Below, in pieces: positions 55,566-64,000 of a stretch of 64,000 nt of DNA. Source of the DNA: JAAXHH01 sp965248395 (lineage in GTDB: Bacteria; JAAXHH01); the NCBI GenBank assembly GCA_965248395.1, contig OZ252103.1, positions 124,001 to 188,000 of the forward strand. The letters are read 5' to 3'. Numbering within the stretch: position 1 is the first letter of the stretch; each line of letters opens with the position of its first letter. Below the pieces are notes generated by a model. It did not search any database. It had not been told where the DNA came from and saw nothing but the letters and a program-made list of their open reading frames with translations. Made by a program: the position numbers and the translations under genes.

Positions 55566-57194
55566 ATGCATCGAATCATCGTCCTCGATAAACTGGCTCG
55601 CGAAGGGCTCGATCAACTCGAGAAAGCGGAAGATGTAAACCACGAAGTGCGCACAGGCCTGAGTGGTGATTCGCTGCGTGACGCCCTGCTGGAATTCGAC
55701 GGCGCCATCTGCCGGAGCGAAGCGAAGATTACGGCCGACACTCTGAAGGGTAACCGGCGCCTCCGCGGCATCGTCCGTGCGGGCGTGGGGACGGACAACA
55801 TCGACCGGGCAGCCGCGACCCGCCAGGGCATCGTGGTCATGAACACGCCGACCGGTAATACGCTCAGCACGGCGGAACACACTTTTACCCTCATTGCAGC
55901 CCTGTCGCGCAACATCGCGCCGGCATCCCAGAGCCTCGTGGAAGGACGGTGGGAACGCAGCGCGTTCACGGGGGTCCAACTAGCCGGAAAGACCCTGGGC
56001 ATCATCGGCATGGGACGCATCGGCCGGGAAGTGGCCACACGGGCGAAGGCGTTTGCCATGCGGGTCATCGGCTTCGATCCCTTCCTTTCACCCGAGCAGG
56101 CCGCGAAGCTGGGTGTGGAGTACACTGATGACGTGCGCGAACTGCTGCCCGAGGTGGATTACCTGACCGTGCACACACCCCTCACGCCGGAGACGCACCA
56201 CCTGGTCAGTCACGCGGAAATCGACCTGCTCAAACCGGGTGCGCGGCTGGTCAACTGCGCCCGCGGCGGAATCTACGACGAGGAAGCGCTGATCAAGGGC
56301 CTCGAAAGCGGGAAACTGGCCGGCGTGGCGCTGGACGTCTTCGAAGAAGAACCGTGCGTCGACAGCCCGCTACTCCGCATGCCCGGCGTGTTGTGCACAC
56401 CCCATCTCGGGGCAAGCACGGAAGAAGCGCAGGCCGACATCGCGGTGGAAGCCGTGGACCTGCTGATCAATTTTCTGGTCACGGGCGAAGTGCGTCACGC
56501 GGTGAATGCCGTCGCCATCGATTCCAACACGTTCCGGACGCTGGGCGGATATCTCGACGTGGCCTACCGGCTCGGCATCCTGCTTTCCCAGTGGCACAGC
56601 GGCGGCCCAAAGGCGTGCCGGCTGACCTACCGCGGCAAGGTGGTCGATGAGAACACGCGCCTGCTTACCTCCGCCTTCTGCGCGGGGTTGCTCGAGCACG
56701 CGCTCGACGAAGAGGTCAACATCGTCAACGGAGAGATGTTGCTTCGGGAACGGGGTATTCACCTGACCGAAGAGACCCGCAGCGCGGCCGGCGTGTTCAG
56801 TTCGGCTATCAGTGTGGAAATCGACTGCACCGGCGAGACCTACCGGGCCGACGGCACGGTTTTCGGCAACAACATGCCCCGTTTGATCCGCCTGGGCGAG
56901 CATCGCATGGAGGCGTACCTGGACGGCAACCTGCTGATCTTCAACCACAGCGACGTACCCGGCATCATCGGGGCCATAGGGGAAACCTGCGGCCGGCACC
57001 AGGTCAACATCGCCCAGATGGCCGTCGGAAGACTGGGAGATACACCGGGCGGAAAGGCCGTGGGCGTGTTGAACCTGGACGACGTCCCGCCCCAGGCCGC
57101 CATCGACGAGATCCTTAGGCATCCTGCCATCAACAACGCGCGATTCATTCGACTGCCGGGTCACGGGACCCTTCCTCCGTGGATGCCCAGGTGA
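55566..57194 (+). CDS. serA: D-3-phosphoglycerate dehydrogenase
   Basis: 542 residues, the long three-domain type: substrate/NAD core (GIVRAGVGTDNIDRAA, GKTLGIIGMGRIGREVA, catalytic VNCARGGIYDEEAL and TPHLGAST), an allosteric substrate-binding domain (about residues 320-450), and a C-terminal ACT domain (FNHSDVPGIIGAIGETCGRHQVNIAQM) that senses serine. First step of serine synthesis. The start is ATG 55566; a TTG at 55557 sits closer to the GGAG at 55549 and could be used. pdxJ follows on the same strand. Confidence 0.95.
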   Translation: MHRIIVLDKLAREGLDQLEKAEDVNHEVRTGLSGDSLRDALLEFDGAICRSEAKITADTLKGNRRLRGIVRAGVGTDNIDRAAATRQGIVVMNTPTGNTLSTAEHTFTLIAALSRNIAPASQSLVEGRWERSAFTGVQLAGKTLGIIGMGRIGREVATRAKAFAMRVIGFDPFLSPEQAAKLGVEYTDDVRELLPEVDYLTVHTPLTPETHHLVSHAEIDLLKPGARLVNCARGGIYDEEALIKGLESGKLAGVALDVFEEEPCVDSPLLRMPGVLCTPHLGASTEEAQADIAVEAVDLLINFLVTGEVRHAVNAVAIDSNTFRTLGGYLDVAYRLGILLSQWHSGGPKACRLTYRGKVVDENTRLLTSAFCAGLLEHALDEEVNIVNGEMLLRERGIHLTEETRSAAGVFSSAISVEIDCTGETYRADGTVFGNNMPRLIRLGEHRMEAYLDGNLLIFNHSDVPGIIGAIGETCGRHQVNIAQMAVGRLGDTPGGKAVGVLNLDDVPPQAAIDEILRHPAINNARFIRLPGHGTLPPWMPR

Positions 57195-57310
57195 TACTGT
57201 TCAACCAGTTGATTCTCTTGTGGATGGATTGAAGAAAAACGGTAGATTAACGGAATACAGAGGTTATTCAGGCGAATTCGATGGACTGTCGGCATCCAGT
57301 AGCGGCGACC

Positions 57311-57402
57311 GGCGGCAGCATCCGTGAACGACTGGCGGCAGCATCCGGGAGAGAGCGGCGGCAGCATCCGGGAGAGAGCGGCGGCAGCATCCGGGAGAGG
57401 GA
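57311..57402. repeat. Four-copy 23-bp tandem repeat upstream of pdxJ
   Basis: Four consecutive 23-bp units starting GGCGGCAGCATCCG (57311, 57334, 57357, 57380); the last three are nearly identical and contain GGGAGAG. The last unit ends four bases before the pdxJ ATG, so its GGGAGAGG serves as the ribosome site. The period is not a multiple of three, so the array is non-coding. Confidence 0.9.
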
Positions 57403-57406
57403 ACCT

Positions 57407-58168
57407 ATGACCAAGCTCAGCGTGAACGTAAACAAGGTTGCTTTGCTGCGGAATACGCGCGTCCATGGCATCCCCAGCGTATCGGGAGCGGCGCGGACCG
57501 CGATCGAGGCCGGTGCCTACGGGATCACGGTGCACCCGCGGCCCGACCAGCGGCACATCACGCCGGGTGACGTGGACGATCTGGCCGAACTGCTGAAGGA
57601 CTATCCGGACATCGAATACAATATCGAAGGCAATCCCTTTCACCAGGTCATGGACATCGTGCGCAAGATTCGGCCGACCCAGGCCACGCTGGTCCCCGAT
57701 GATCCCGACGCTTTTACATCGGACCATGGCTGGGACGTGGAAGCGAATGCCGGGCGGCTCATACCTATCATCCGGGAACTCAAGGACCTGGGCTGCCGGG
57801 CCAGCCTGTTCATGGACGCGGACCTCGATCAGATTGAAAGGGTGCCTGACATCGGCGCCGACCGGATAGAACTGTACACCGAGCCCTACGCCGTAGCCTT
57901 CGCAGCGGGACAGGAACAGATGCAACCCGTCCTGTCGGCCTTCGCCGAGGCGGCCGGACGCGCCTGCGAGATCGGTCTGGACATTAACGCCGGACACGAT
58001 CTCAACCTGGACAACCTGGCGATGTTCTGTGGCACCGTACCGAACGTACTCGAGGTCTCCATCGGCCATGCGCTGATCGCCGACGCGCTGGACATGGGAT
58101 TGAAGCATGCCGTGGGCGCTTACCTGGACGAACTTGAAAAGGCGCGAACGATTTCCATTCGCGCATAG
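57407..58168 (+). CDS. pdxJ: Pyridoxine 5'-phosphate synthase
   Basis: 253 residues, TIM barrel. Condenses 1-deoxyxylulose 5-phosphate with 3-amino-2-oxopropyl phosphate to give PNP, in the DXP-dependent vitamin B6 route. Motifs: LSVNVNKVALLRNTR, GAYGITVHPRPDQRHI, YNIEGNP, CTLVPD-type segment ATLVPDDP, and IGLDINAGHDLNLDN. The ATG at 57407 gives the family N-terminus; the longer frame runs through the tandem repeat and is rejected. The neighbouring serA may be relevant, because the enzyme before it in this route is a SerA relative. Confidence 0.95.
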   Translation: MTKLSVNVNKVALLRNTRVHGIPSVSGAARTAIEAGAYGITVHPRPDQRHITPGDVDDLAELLKDYPDIEYNIEGNPFHQVMDIVRKIRPTQATLVPDDPDAFTSDHGWDVEANAGRLIPIIRELKDLGCRASLFMDADLDQIERVPDIGADRIELYTEPYAVAFAAGQEQMQPVLSAFAEAAGRACEIGLDINAGHDLNLDNLAMFCGTVPNVLEVSIGHALIADALDMGLKHAVGAYLDELEKARTISIRA

Positions 58169-58276
58169 AAAACACGAGCGCATTTCTCTCGATGATGAAT
58201 AACGCAGGCGCATACCATTCTTTAGTTTTCTTGTAAATATAACGCGTAAATTCGATTTCTCACGGAGGTAGGTTAC

Positions 58277-59788
58277 ATGAAAAACGGTTTGATACGAATC
58301 ATCCCCCTGGTGATCGCGGTGCTGGCGATAGTCGATCCGGCCAGCCCGGTGCAGTCCCAGGACCTGGAAGCATTTGATAAGACAGTCACGGAATTCACAC
58401 TCGACAACGGACTGACCTTCATCGTGGTGGAGAACCATGAAGCCCCCGTGGTCTCGTTCCTGACCTACGCGGACGTCGGTTCCGTGGACGAGGTCAAGGG
58501 CATCACCGGCCTGGCCCACGTCTTCGAGCACATGGCCTTCAAGGGCACCACGACCATCGGCGCTAAGGACCTGGAAGCCGAATACGCGGCCATGGAGAAG
58601 GTAGACGATGTATTTACCGAACTGAGACGCGAGCGGCACAAGGGACACCAGGCCGATCCTGAACGACTCGCGAGCCTGGAACAGGCCTTCGAGGAGGCCA
58701 AGAAGGCGGCCAGGGAACTCGCCGAATCCAATGCCATGGACGAGGCCATCGACCGGGCCGGCGGCACGGGCTTGAACGCGACGACAAGTGTAGACGAAAC
58801 TCGATATTTCTACAGTCTGCCGTCGAACAAGATCGAGTTGTTCTTCGCGCTGGAATCCAGCCGCTTCCTGGACCCCGTGCTTCGCGAGTTCTATATCGAG
58901 CGCGACGTGGTCATGGAAGAACGGCGGATGCGCATCGAAAGCAGTCCGGTTGGCCGTCTGGTTGAAGAGATGTTGAGTACGGCCTACAAGGCTCATCCCT
59001 ACGGCGAGCCTACCGTGGGACACATGTCCGACCTGGAGTCCATGACCCGCGATGAGGCGATGGACTTCTTCAGCCGGTATTACGGACCGGGCAACCTGAC
59101 GATCCTCATTTCGGGCGACGCGGACCCGGCGCACGTCAGGGAACTGGCGCGCAAGTACTTCGACCGCCTACCCGCCAGGCCCCTCACGGAACCGGTTGAA
59201 ACGATCGAACCCCCGCAGGTGGCCGAACGCCGCGTAGTCATGGAAGACAAGTCGCAGCCCGTGCTGCTGATGGGGTACCACAAGGTAGACGTGAAACACG
59301 AAGACGACCTCGTTTTCAACGTGCTGTCCGATATCCTGGGTAGCGGCCGGACCAGCCGATTATTCAAAACTCTCGTCAAGGAACAGAAAATCGCGGTCAA
59401 CGCTTCTACCTTTACGGACTTTCCCGGCAGCAAGTATCCGAACATGATGGTGTTTTTCTCCTTTCCCAGCAAGGATCACACCGCGGAGGACTGCGAAAAG
59501 GCCATCAACGAGGAAATCGACCGGATCCGGAATGAAGAGGTGACCGAGGATGAACTGTCCCGGGCGAAAGTAAGAGCCCGCGTGAACCTGATCCGCGGAC
59601 TCCAGTCCAACATGGGACTGGCCCTTCAAATGGCGTACTTCCACGTCCAGACAGGTGACTGGCGGAACCTGTTTCACAGCATAGACCGGATCAATGAAGT
59701 CACCGCCGAAGACATCAAGCGCGTGGCGAATCAGTACCTGGTTCCCAAGAACCGGACGGTAGCTTCAATCGTGACGACGGATGAATAA
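58277..59788 (+). CDS. M16-family zinc peptidase, catalytic subunit
   Basis: 503 residues with a signal peptide ending near VQS-Q. The inverted zinc motif HVFEH (HxxEH) in GLAHVFEHMAFKG and the downstream ligand region EERRMRIE show an active M16 metallopeptidase exported to the periplasm. It resembles the active half of bacterial two-subunit M16B enzymes. A Lys/Glu-rich helical insert (about residues 110-155) lies after the active site. GGAGG is eight bases before the ATG. The partner gene follows directly. Confidence 0.92.
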   Translation: MKNGLIRIIPLVIAVLAIVDPASPVQSQDLEAFDKTVTEFTLDNGLTFIVVENHEAPVVSFLTYADVGSVDEVKGITGLAHVFEHMAFKGTTTIGAKDLEAEYAAMEKVDDVFTELRRERHKGHQADPERLASLEQAFEEAKKAARELAESNAMDEAIDRAGGTGLNATTSVDETRYFYSLPSNKIELFFALESSRFLDPVLREFYIERDVVMEERRMRIESSPVGRLVEEMLSTAYKAHPYGEPTVGHMSDLESMTRDEAMDFFSRYYGPGNLTILISGDADPAHVRELARKYFDRLPARPLTEPVETIEPPQVAERRVVMEDKSQPVLLMGYHKVDVKHEDDLVFNVLSDILGSGRTSRLFKTLVKEQKIAVNASTFTDFPGSKYPNMMVFFSFPSKDHTAEDCEKAINEEIDRIRNEEVTEDELSRAKVRARVNLIRGLQSNMGLALQMAYFHVQTGDWRNLFHSIDRINEVTAEDIKRVANQYLVPKNRTVASIVTTDE

Positions 59789-59879
59789 CCTGGATGGACA
59801 AATCATTGTTTATTCGACCGAATCGAAGTTTGTTCGACCGAATCTAACATCCTCGGCCCTGAACACAGGAGTAGAACCC

Positions 59880-62021
59880 ATGCGCTGTACCCGTTTGATC
59901 ATTACTGTCCTCGGCTTGTTGCTGGGCGGCCTGTTTACACCGGTTGCACCAGTCCGTGCCCAGCAGGACTACAAAGACCTGGAATACCCGCCGCTCAACG
60001 ATATCAAGACCCCGACGCCCACGCGGGTTGTCCTAGATAACGGGATCATCCTGTACCTGGTGGAAGACCATCGGCTGCCGATGATCAACCTGAGCGCCCG
60101 TATCGGCGTGGGCGCCGTCAACGAACTGGCGGACAAGATCGGCCTGGCCGGTATCATGGGCTCCGTGATGCGTACGGGAGGATCCACGAACATGTCGGGC
60201 GACGAGATCGACGAAACCCTGGAGGGCATTGGCGCATCCGTCGAAACGCGCGTGGGACGGGTTTCCGGTTCCGCGTCCATGTCGGTCCTGAAGGACAATG
60301 TCGATACCGCGCTGCCTATTCTGGCCGATATCCTCATGCATCCCGCCTTTCCGGATGACAAGATCGAATTGGAAAAGGTCTCGTCGCGATCGACCATCGC
60401 CCGGCGGAACGACGACCCGACCGGCATGGGCTTCCGTGAATTCAGAAAGCTGATCTACGGAGCGGAGAGCGTTTACGCGCGCCATGCCGAATACGCCACC
60501 ATCGACGCCATCACCCGGGACGACCTGGTGGCTTTTCACCAGGCCTGGTACCACCCGGACAATACCATGTTCGGCGTTTGGGGAGATTTCAACACGGACG
60601 ACATGGTGAAGAAGATCTCGGAGGTCTTCGCCGGTTGGGAGAAAACCGGATTCAAACGACCCGATCTGCCCGGAGTCGACTATACCTTTGACCGTTCCGT
60701 CCATTTCGTACGCAAGGACGACATCAACCAGAGCACCGTCGTACTCGGGCACCTGGGCGGTCTCATGAACAATCCGGACTACTTCGCCCTGCAGGTCATG
60801 AACGATATCCTGAGCGGAGGGTTTTCGGGCCGTCTCTTCCGCAACGTAAGGTCGGAGCAGGGACTGGCCTACGCGGTCTTCGGCATCTACAGTGCGAATT
60901 ACGCGTTCCCGGGTATTTTCTACGTCGGGTGCATGACCAAGTCGGAGACCACGGTCCAGGCCACCCGTTCCCTGCTGCACGAAGTGGAGCGGATGAAGAC
61001 CGATGAGATCACGGAGGAAGAACTGGGCCTGGCCAAGGAGAGCTTCCTGAATTCCTTCGTCTTCAACTTCGATTCCCGGCGCGAGATCATCGACCGGCAG
61101 ATGACCTACGAGTACTACGGTTATCCCCAGGATTTCCTGGAAAAAACCAAGTCCGAGATAGAAAAGGTCACCGCCGAGGATGTCCAACGTGTAGCCCGCA
61201 AGTACCTGCAGCCGGACAAGGTGCGCATCATCGTGGTCGGGAACGACCAGGACTTCGATGAGGCGCTGACGGTGCTGGGAGAAGTGAACGAGGTCGACGT
61301 GACCATCGCCGTGCCTGCCACGGAAGCGCCGGAAGCCACCGCTGACGACATGGCCATGGGCAGGGAACTGCTCGAACGGTCAGTCGAAGCCCTTGGAGGC
61401 AAAGAAACTCTCGCGTCGGTACAGGTCGTTCACAGGACCGCAGAGGTTACCATTATCAGACCCATGGGCGAGATGGCCATCGGTGTGGAAAGCCTGGTTT
61501 CCTTTCCGGACAAGGTGAAGACGACCATGCAGACTCCGATGGGTGATATTCTTATGGTAATGAACGGCGACCAGGCCTGGATGGTCGACCCCATGGGCGA
61601 TACGCAGCCCTTACCGCCCCAGCAACGAGATTCGATGCGGGAGGAACTCTGGCGAAACCCCGTCTTCCTGTACGGCCGGGTGGACGAGGCGGGGCTGACG
61701 GTTCAACATCTCGGACAGGAAGAGATCGATGGCAGGACCGCGGAAGCGTTGCTCATAACGCCTCCGGGTTTCGACCCCTTCAGGCTCTACCTGGACGCGG
61801 AGACCATGTTACCGGTCAAGAAGGCGGGCAAGTCCATGACCCAGCAGGGTCCCGTGGATGCGGAAACGATGATGAGCGATTACCGTGAAATCGGTGGGAT
61901 CAAAGTTCCCTTCAAGGAGACGAGTACGGAAAACGGGAATCCAAGCAGCGAAGCCATTACCCAGACTATCGAGATCAACCCTGAAATTCCGCCGGACGCT
62001 TTCACGGCGCCTGAAGAATAG
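59880..62021 (+). CDS. M16-like non-catalytic subunit with C-terminal LolA-like domain
   Basis: 713 residues with a signal peptide (to VRAQ). The N-terminal ~450 residues are M16-like, but the HxxEH site reads GIMGSVMRTGG, so it cannot bind zinc; such proteins pair with an active M16 subunit. It keeps the later conserved FSGRLFRNVRSEQGLAYAV segment. The last ~200 residues (GGKETLASVQVVHRTAEVTI, GDQAWMVDPMGDTQPLPP, FRLYLDAETMLPVKKAG) resemble lipoprotein-carrier (LolA/LppX-type) beta folds, an unusual fusion. ATG 59880 follows AGGAG by eight bases, so the longer frame from 59781 is rejected. Confidence 0.85.
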   Translation: MRCTRLIITVLGLLLGGLFTPVAPVRAQQDYKDLEYPPLNDIKTPTPTRVVLDNGIILYLVEDHRLPMINLSARIGVGAVNELADKIGLAGIMGSVMRTGGSTNMSGDEIDETLEGIGASVETRVGRVSGSASMSVLKDNVDTALPILADILMHPAFPDDKIELEKVSSRSTIARRNDDPTGMGFREFRKLIYGAESVYARHAEYATIDAITRDDLVAFHQAWYHPDNTMFGVWGDFNTDDMVKKISEVFAGWEKTGFKRPDLPGVDYTFDRSVHFVRKDDINQSTVVLGHLGGLMNNPDYFALQVMNDILSGGFSGRLFRNVRSEQGLAYAVFGIYSANYAFPGIFYVGCMTKSETTVQATRSLLHEVERMKTDEITEEELGLAKESFLNSFVFNFDSRREIIDRQMTYEYYGYPQDFLEKTKSEIEKVTAEDVQRVARKYLQPDKVRIIVVGNDQDFDEALTVLGEVNEVDVTIAVPATEAPEATADDMAMGRELLERSVEALGGKETLASVQVVHRTAEVTIIRPMGEMAIGVESLVSFPDKVKTTMQTPMGDILMVMNGDQAWMVDPMGDTQPLPPQQRDSMREELWRNPVFLYGRVDEAGLTVQHLGQEEIDGRTAEALLITPPGFDPFRLYLDAETMLPVKKAGKSMTQQGPVDAETMMSDYREIGGIKVPFKETSTENGNPSSEAITQTIEINPEIPPDAFTAPEE

Positions 62022-62119
62022 GCAAGCGCGCCGACGCGATGGAACAGGATTATCCTTCGCAGCGTTATTGAAGGGCCGATGCATTGGTAAGGAAGAGGCT
62101 CTGCAGAAAGGACACCAGG

Positions 62120-63055
62120 ATGTCCGCTGACATCAAGCACCTGATCGACTGGAAGTACTGGGACGACGACGAGATCGTGGAGATGCTCGGCCTGGCCCGG
62201 CGCATCAAGCACTACCGCTGGGAATACCAGGGTCACATGCAGGGCAAAACCCTCGTCATGATCTTCCAGAAGACTTCCACGCGAACGCGCGTGTCCTTTG
62301 AGGCGGGCATGACCGAAATGGGGGGGCACGCCATCAACCTGGACTGGATGGCGACCAACTTCACGCTGAGCAAGGTCCGCTTCGAGACCCGGTACCTGGG
62401 ACGCAACGCGGCGATCATCATGGCCCGGCTGAAGGACAACCGGGACCTGCTCGAGATGGAAAAGGCCTCGACGGTACCGGTCATCAACGGATGCTGCAAC
62501 CTGTACCACCCCTGCCAGGCGCTGGCGGACATGCTGACCATCGCGGAAGACCGCCCGCAAGGCGTTCAGGGCGCGCGGTTGACCTACATCGGCGTGTACA
62601 ACAACGTGGTGAACTCGCTGGTTTCCATCGCCGCGCCGCTGGGGCTGCACCTGACGCTGGTCTGTCCGATACGGGAAAAATCGAGTGTGGACGAGGAAAG
62701 CAGGCAGAAGCTGATGGACAGGGGATTGCTCACGGAGACGCTGGACGCCGAGTCCGCGGTCGGAGAGGCCGACTACGTGTATACGGACACCTGGCTCGAC
62801 ATGGAATTGTTCAATGATCCTGCCTACGCGGCCGAGAAAGAGAAACGCACCGAGATCATGATGCCCTACCAGATCGACGGCTCCCTGCTCGCCGGCAGCC
62901 GGGCGAAAATCATGCACGACATGCCCATCCATCCCGGCTACGAGATCGCCGAGGACATGATCGAACACGAACGGTCGATCATCTACGACCAGGCAGAAAA
63001 TCGGTTGGACGCGCAGAAGGCCATCATGCTGCGGGTCCTGAACCGGTCGAAGTAG
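62120..63055 (+). CDS. Ornithine carbamoyltransferase-like enzyme with altered acceptor site
   Basis: 311 residues. The carbamoyl-phosphate half is typical: KTSTRTRVSFE, NLYHPCQALADMLT and IGVYNNVVNSL. The half that selects the amino acceptor is not: the usual DxWxSMG reads DTWLDMELF (about 62789), and HCLPAHRG reads HDMPIHPGYE (about 62921), losing the Cys-Leu-Pro signature and the Arg. It is therefore a carbamoyltransferase, but ornithine as substrate is doubtful; other amines or amino acids are possible. No other arginine-synthesis genes are near. The ATG at 62120 sits about nine bases after an AAAGGA. Confidence 0.8.
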   Translation: MSADIKHLIDWKYWDDDEIVEMLGLARRIKHYRWEYQGHMQGKTLVMIFQKTSTRTRVSFEAGMTEMGGHAINLDWMATNFTLSKVRFETRYLGRNAAIIMARLKDNRDLLEMEKASTVPVINGCCNLYHPCQALADMLTIAEDRPQGVQGARLTYIGVYNNVVNSLVSIAAPLGLHLTLVCPIREKSSVDEESRQKLMDRGLLTETLDAESAVGEADYVYTDTWLDMELFNDPAYAAEKEKRTEIMMPYQIDGSLLAGSRAKIMHDMPIHPGYEIAEDMIEHERSIIYDQAENRLDAQKAIMLRVLNRSK

Positions 63056-63058
63056 CCA

Positions 63059-64000
63059 TCAGGGCACGCTCACCACCACCAGTTCCGCACGCTCGGACGC
63101 CCCGCCGATCGGCACAGCAATGTACTGCTTCCCGCCGGTCATGTAGGTCATTGGGTTCCCTGTCGCGTTGCCCGGCAGCGGGATCTCCGCCACGAGCTCG
63201 CCGGTATCCGGATCGAAGGCCCGCAGGAACGCCTCGTTGGTCTCGGAATCGTAGGTCATGGCGTTGCCGCGATCCGATACCTTCCGGTCCAGCACGATCC
63301 CCATCTGTGCGGCAAACAGCAGCGACTTCGTCAACAACGGAAAAGTACGGCGGTCCCACCCCAGGGGCGGCAGTTCCAGGCCTGCGAGGGCCGGGTGGTT
63401 TCGGGGTCCTTCTCCCACCGGACTCATCCACGCGTGCTCACCCGTGTTCAGATCGATGGCGGTGATGCGTCCATAAGGCGGCTTGATCACCGGGAGTCCG
63501 TCCATGATGGTGGGTCCGTAGGCGAACCGTCCCGTGTACGCGTACGGCGCGTCCTCCTCCGATTGATTCACGGTCATGATGGTCGGCAGACTGTAGGAAG
63601 GCACGTACAACATGCCCGTTTTCGGGTTCACCGCCGCGCCCGACCAGCTCGCGCCTCCCACCAGTCCGGGTACGGCGATCAGGCCTTTGGGGGTCGGCGG
63701 CGCGAATAGCGGGCCGTAGTCGTACCTGGCGATCGCGTCAAGGGCAGCCTGGCGCAATTCGGGCGTGAAATCGATGATATCGTCTTCCGTCAGCCCCTGG
63801 CGCTCGAAAGCCGCCGGTTTCGCGGGGAAGGGCTGCGTGGGCGAGGCGGACTCGCCCGGGACGGTGGAAGGCGGCGTCTCCCGCTCCTCGATCGGCCAGA
63901 CCGGCTCACCTGTTACCCGGTCGAAGACATAGGTGAAACCCTGCTTCGAAACCTGGGCCACAGCCTGGATGACGCGATCGTCGACAGTAATGTCCACCAG
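63059..64000 (-). CDS. PQQ-dependent quinoprotein dehydrogenase (5' part beyond right edge)
   Basis: The last ~313 residues of a beta-propeller dehydrogenase. The propeller repeats are visible: GFTYVFDRVTGEPVWPIEER, GGASWSGAAVNPKTGMLYVPS, GRITAIDLNTGEHAWMSP and LRAFDPDTGELVAEIPLPG, ending TGGKQYIAVPIGG, as in membrane glucose dehydrogenase-like and quinate dehydrogenase-like proteins. It would oxidise sugars or alcohols in the periplasm and pass electrons to the respiratory chain. The frame is open to the window end. Convergent with the carbamoyltransferase, 3 bases apart. Confidence 0.88.
   Translation of the reverse strand: MVDITVDDRVIQAVAQVSKQGFTYVFDRVTGEPVWPIEERETPPSTVPGESASPTQPFPAKPAAFERQGLTEDDIIDFTPELRQAALDAIARYDYGPLFAPPTPKGLIAVPGLVGGASWSGAAVNPKTGMLYVPSYSLPTIMTVNQSEEDAPYAYTGRFAYGPTIMDGLPVIKPPYGRITAIDLNTGEHAWMSPVGEGPRNHPALAGLELPPLGWDRRTFPLLTKSLLFAAQMGIVLDRKVSDRGNAMTYDSETNEAFLRAFDPDTGELVAEIPLPGNATGNPMTYMTGGKQYIAVPIGGASERAELVVVSVP

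Noticed and set aside
57311..57402. CRISPR-like repeat array
   Set aside because: The units are directly adjacent with no spacers and no cas genes are near.

Overview
This 64 kb window is GC-rich, densely coded bacterial DNA from a diderm. Signs of an outer membrane are SPOR and lipobox lipoproteins, outer-membrane beta-barrels, periplasmic M16 peptidases, a Tat-exported phosphoesterase and a PQQ-dependent dehydrogenase. The GWxTD protein, creatininase, YetA-like, GH116 and DUF3830 genes recall uncultivated FCB-type lineages such as Latescibacterota or Gemmatimonadota. I cannot fix the phylum from sequence alone. No rRNA, tRNA or CRISPR array was found.

Left part (1-15 kb, + strand). An M28-like/FtsX membrane protein cut by the left edge is translationally coupled to a TIM-barrel isomerase and then pyrR, pyrB and a pyrC-like gene. 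A TPR protein follows, closed by a clear terminator. A near-consensus sigma70 promoter then leads into a SPOR lipoprotein, a class V aminotransferase, a cupin, a creatininase-family amidohydrolase and an amino-acid ABC transporter (one ATPase, two permeases, no binding protein here). A convergent FAD amine oxidase ends this block, which looks like uptake and breakdown of a nitrogen-rich compound.

Middle (16-37.5 kb). This holds a HicAB toxin-antitoxin pair, an aspartoacylase-type zinc hydrolase, a YetA-like polysaccharide protein, a TPR/GWxTD protein and a GH116 glycosidase with an unusual Cys-rich insert. An AGCS symporter, a peptidoglycan amidase, a galactonate-dehydratase-like enolase, MsrB, GlyA, an Nramp-like transporter without the usual metal motif, a Tat phosphoesterase and a PHP protein complete it.

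Accessory region (37.5-51.6 kb, almost all genes on the minus strand). In transcription order it carries two tandem surface lipoproteins (Ig-like BIG2 repeats ending in a DM13 domain), two paralogous beta-barrels, a DUF3830 protein, a cytochrome c/beta-barrel fusion and a multihaem cytochrome. The region is decaying. One IS3-family element sits inside a DM13 domain with a 3-bp target duplication, and a second separates the two barrels. The multihaem cytochrome has two in-frame stops, one barrel has one in-frame stop, the long BIG2 gene has two compensating 1-nt indels, and both insertion sequences carry frameshifts. The surviving layout suggests an outer-membrane redox or surface system, which is my main candidate for something undescribed.

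Right part (51.7-64 kb). This returns to core genes: dnaE, serA, pdxJ, a catalytic/non-catalytic M16 peptidase pair, a carbamoyltransferase with altered acceptor-site motifs, and the 3' part of a PQQ dehydrogenase cut by the right edge.
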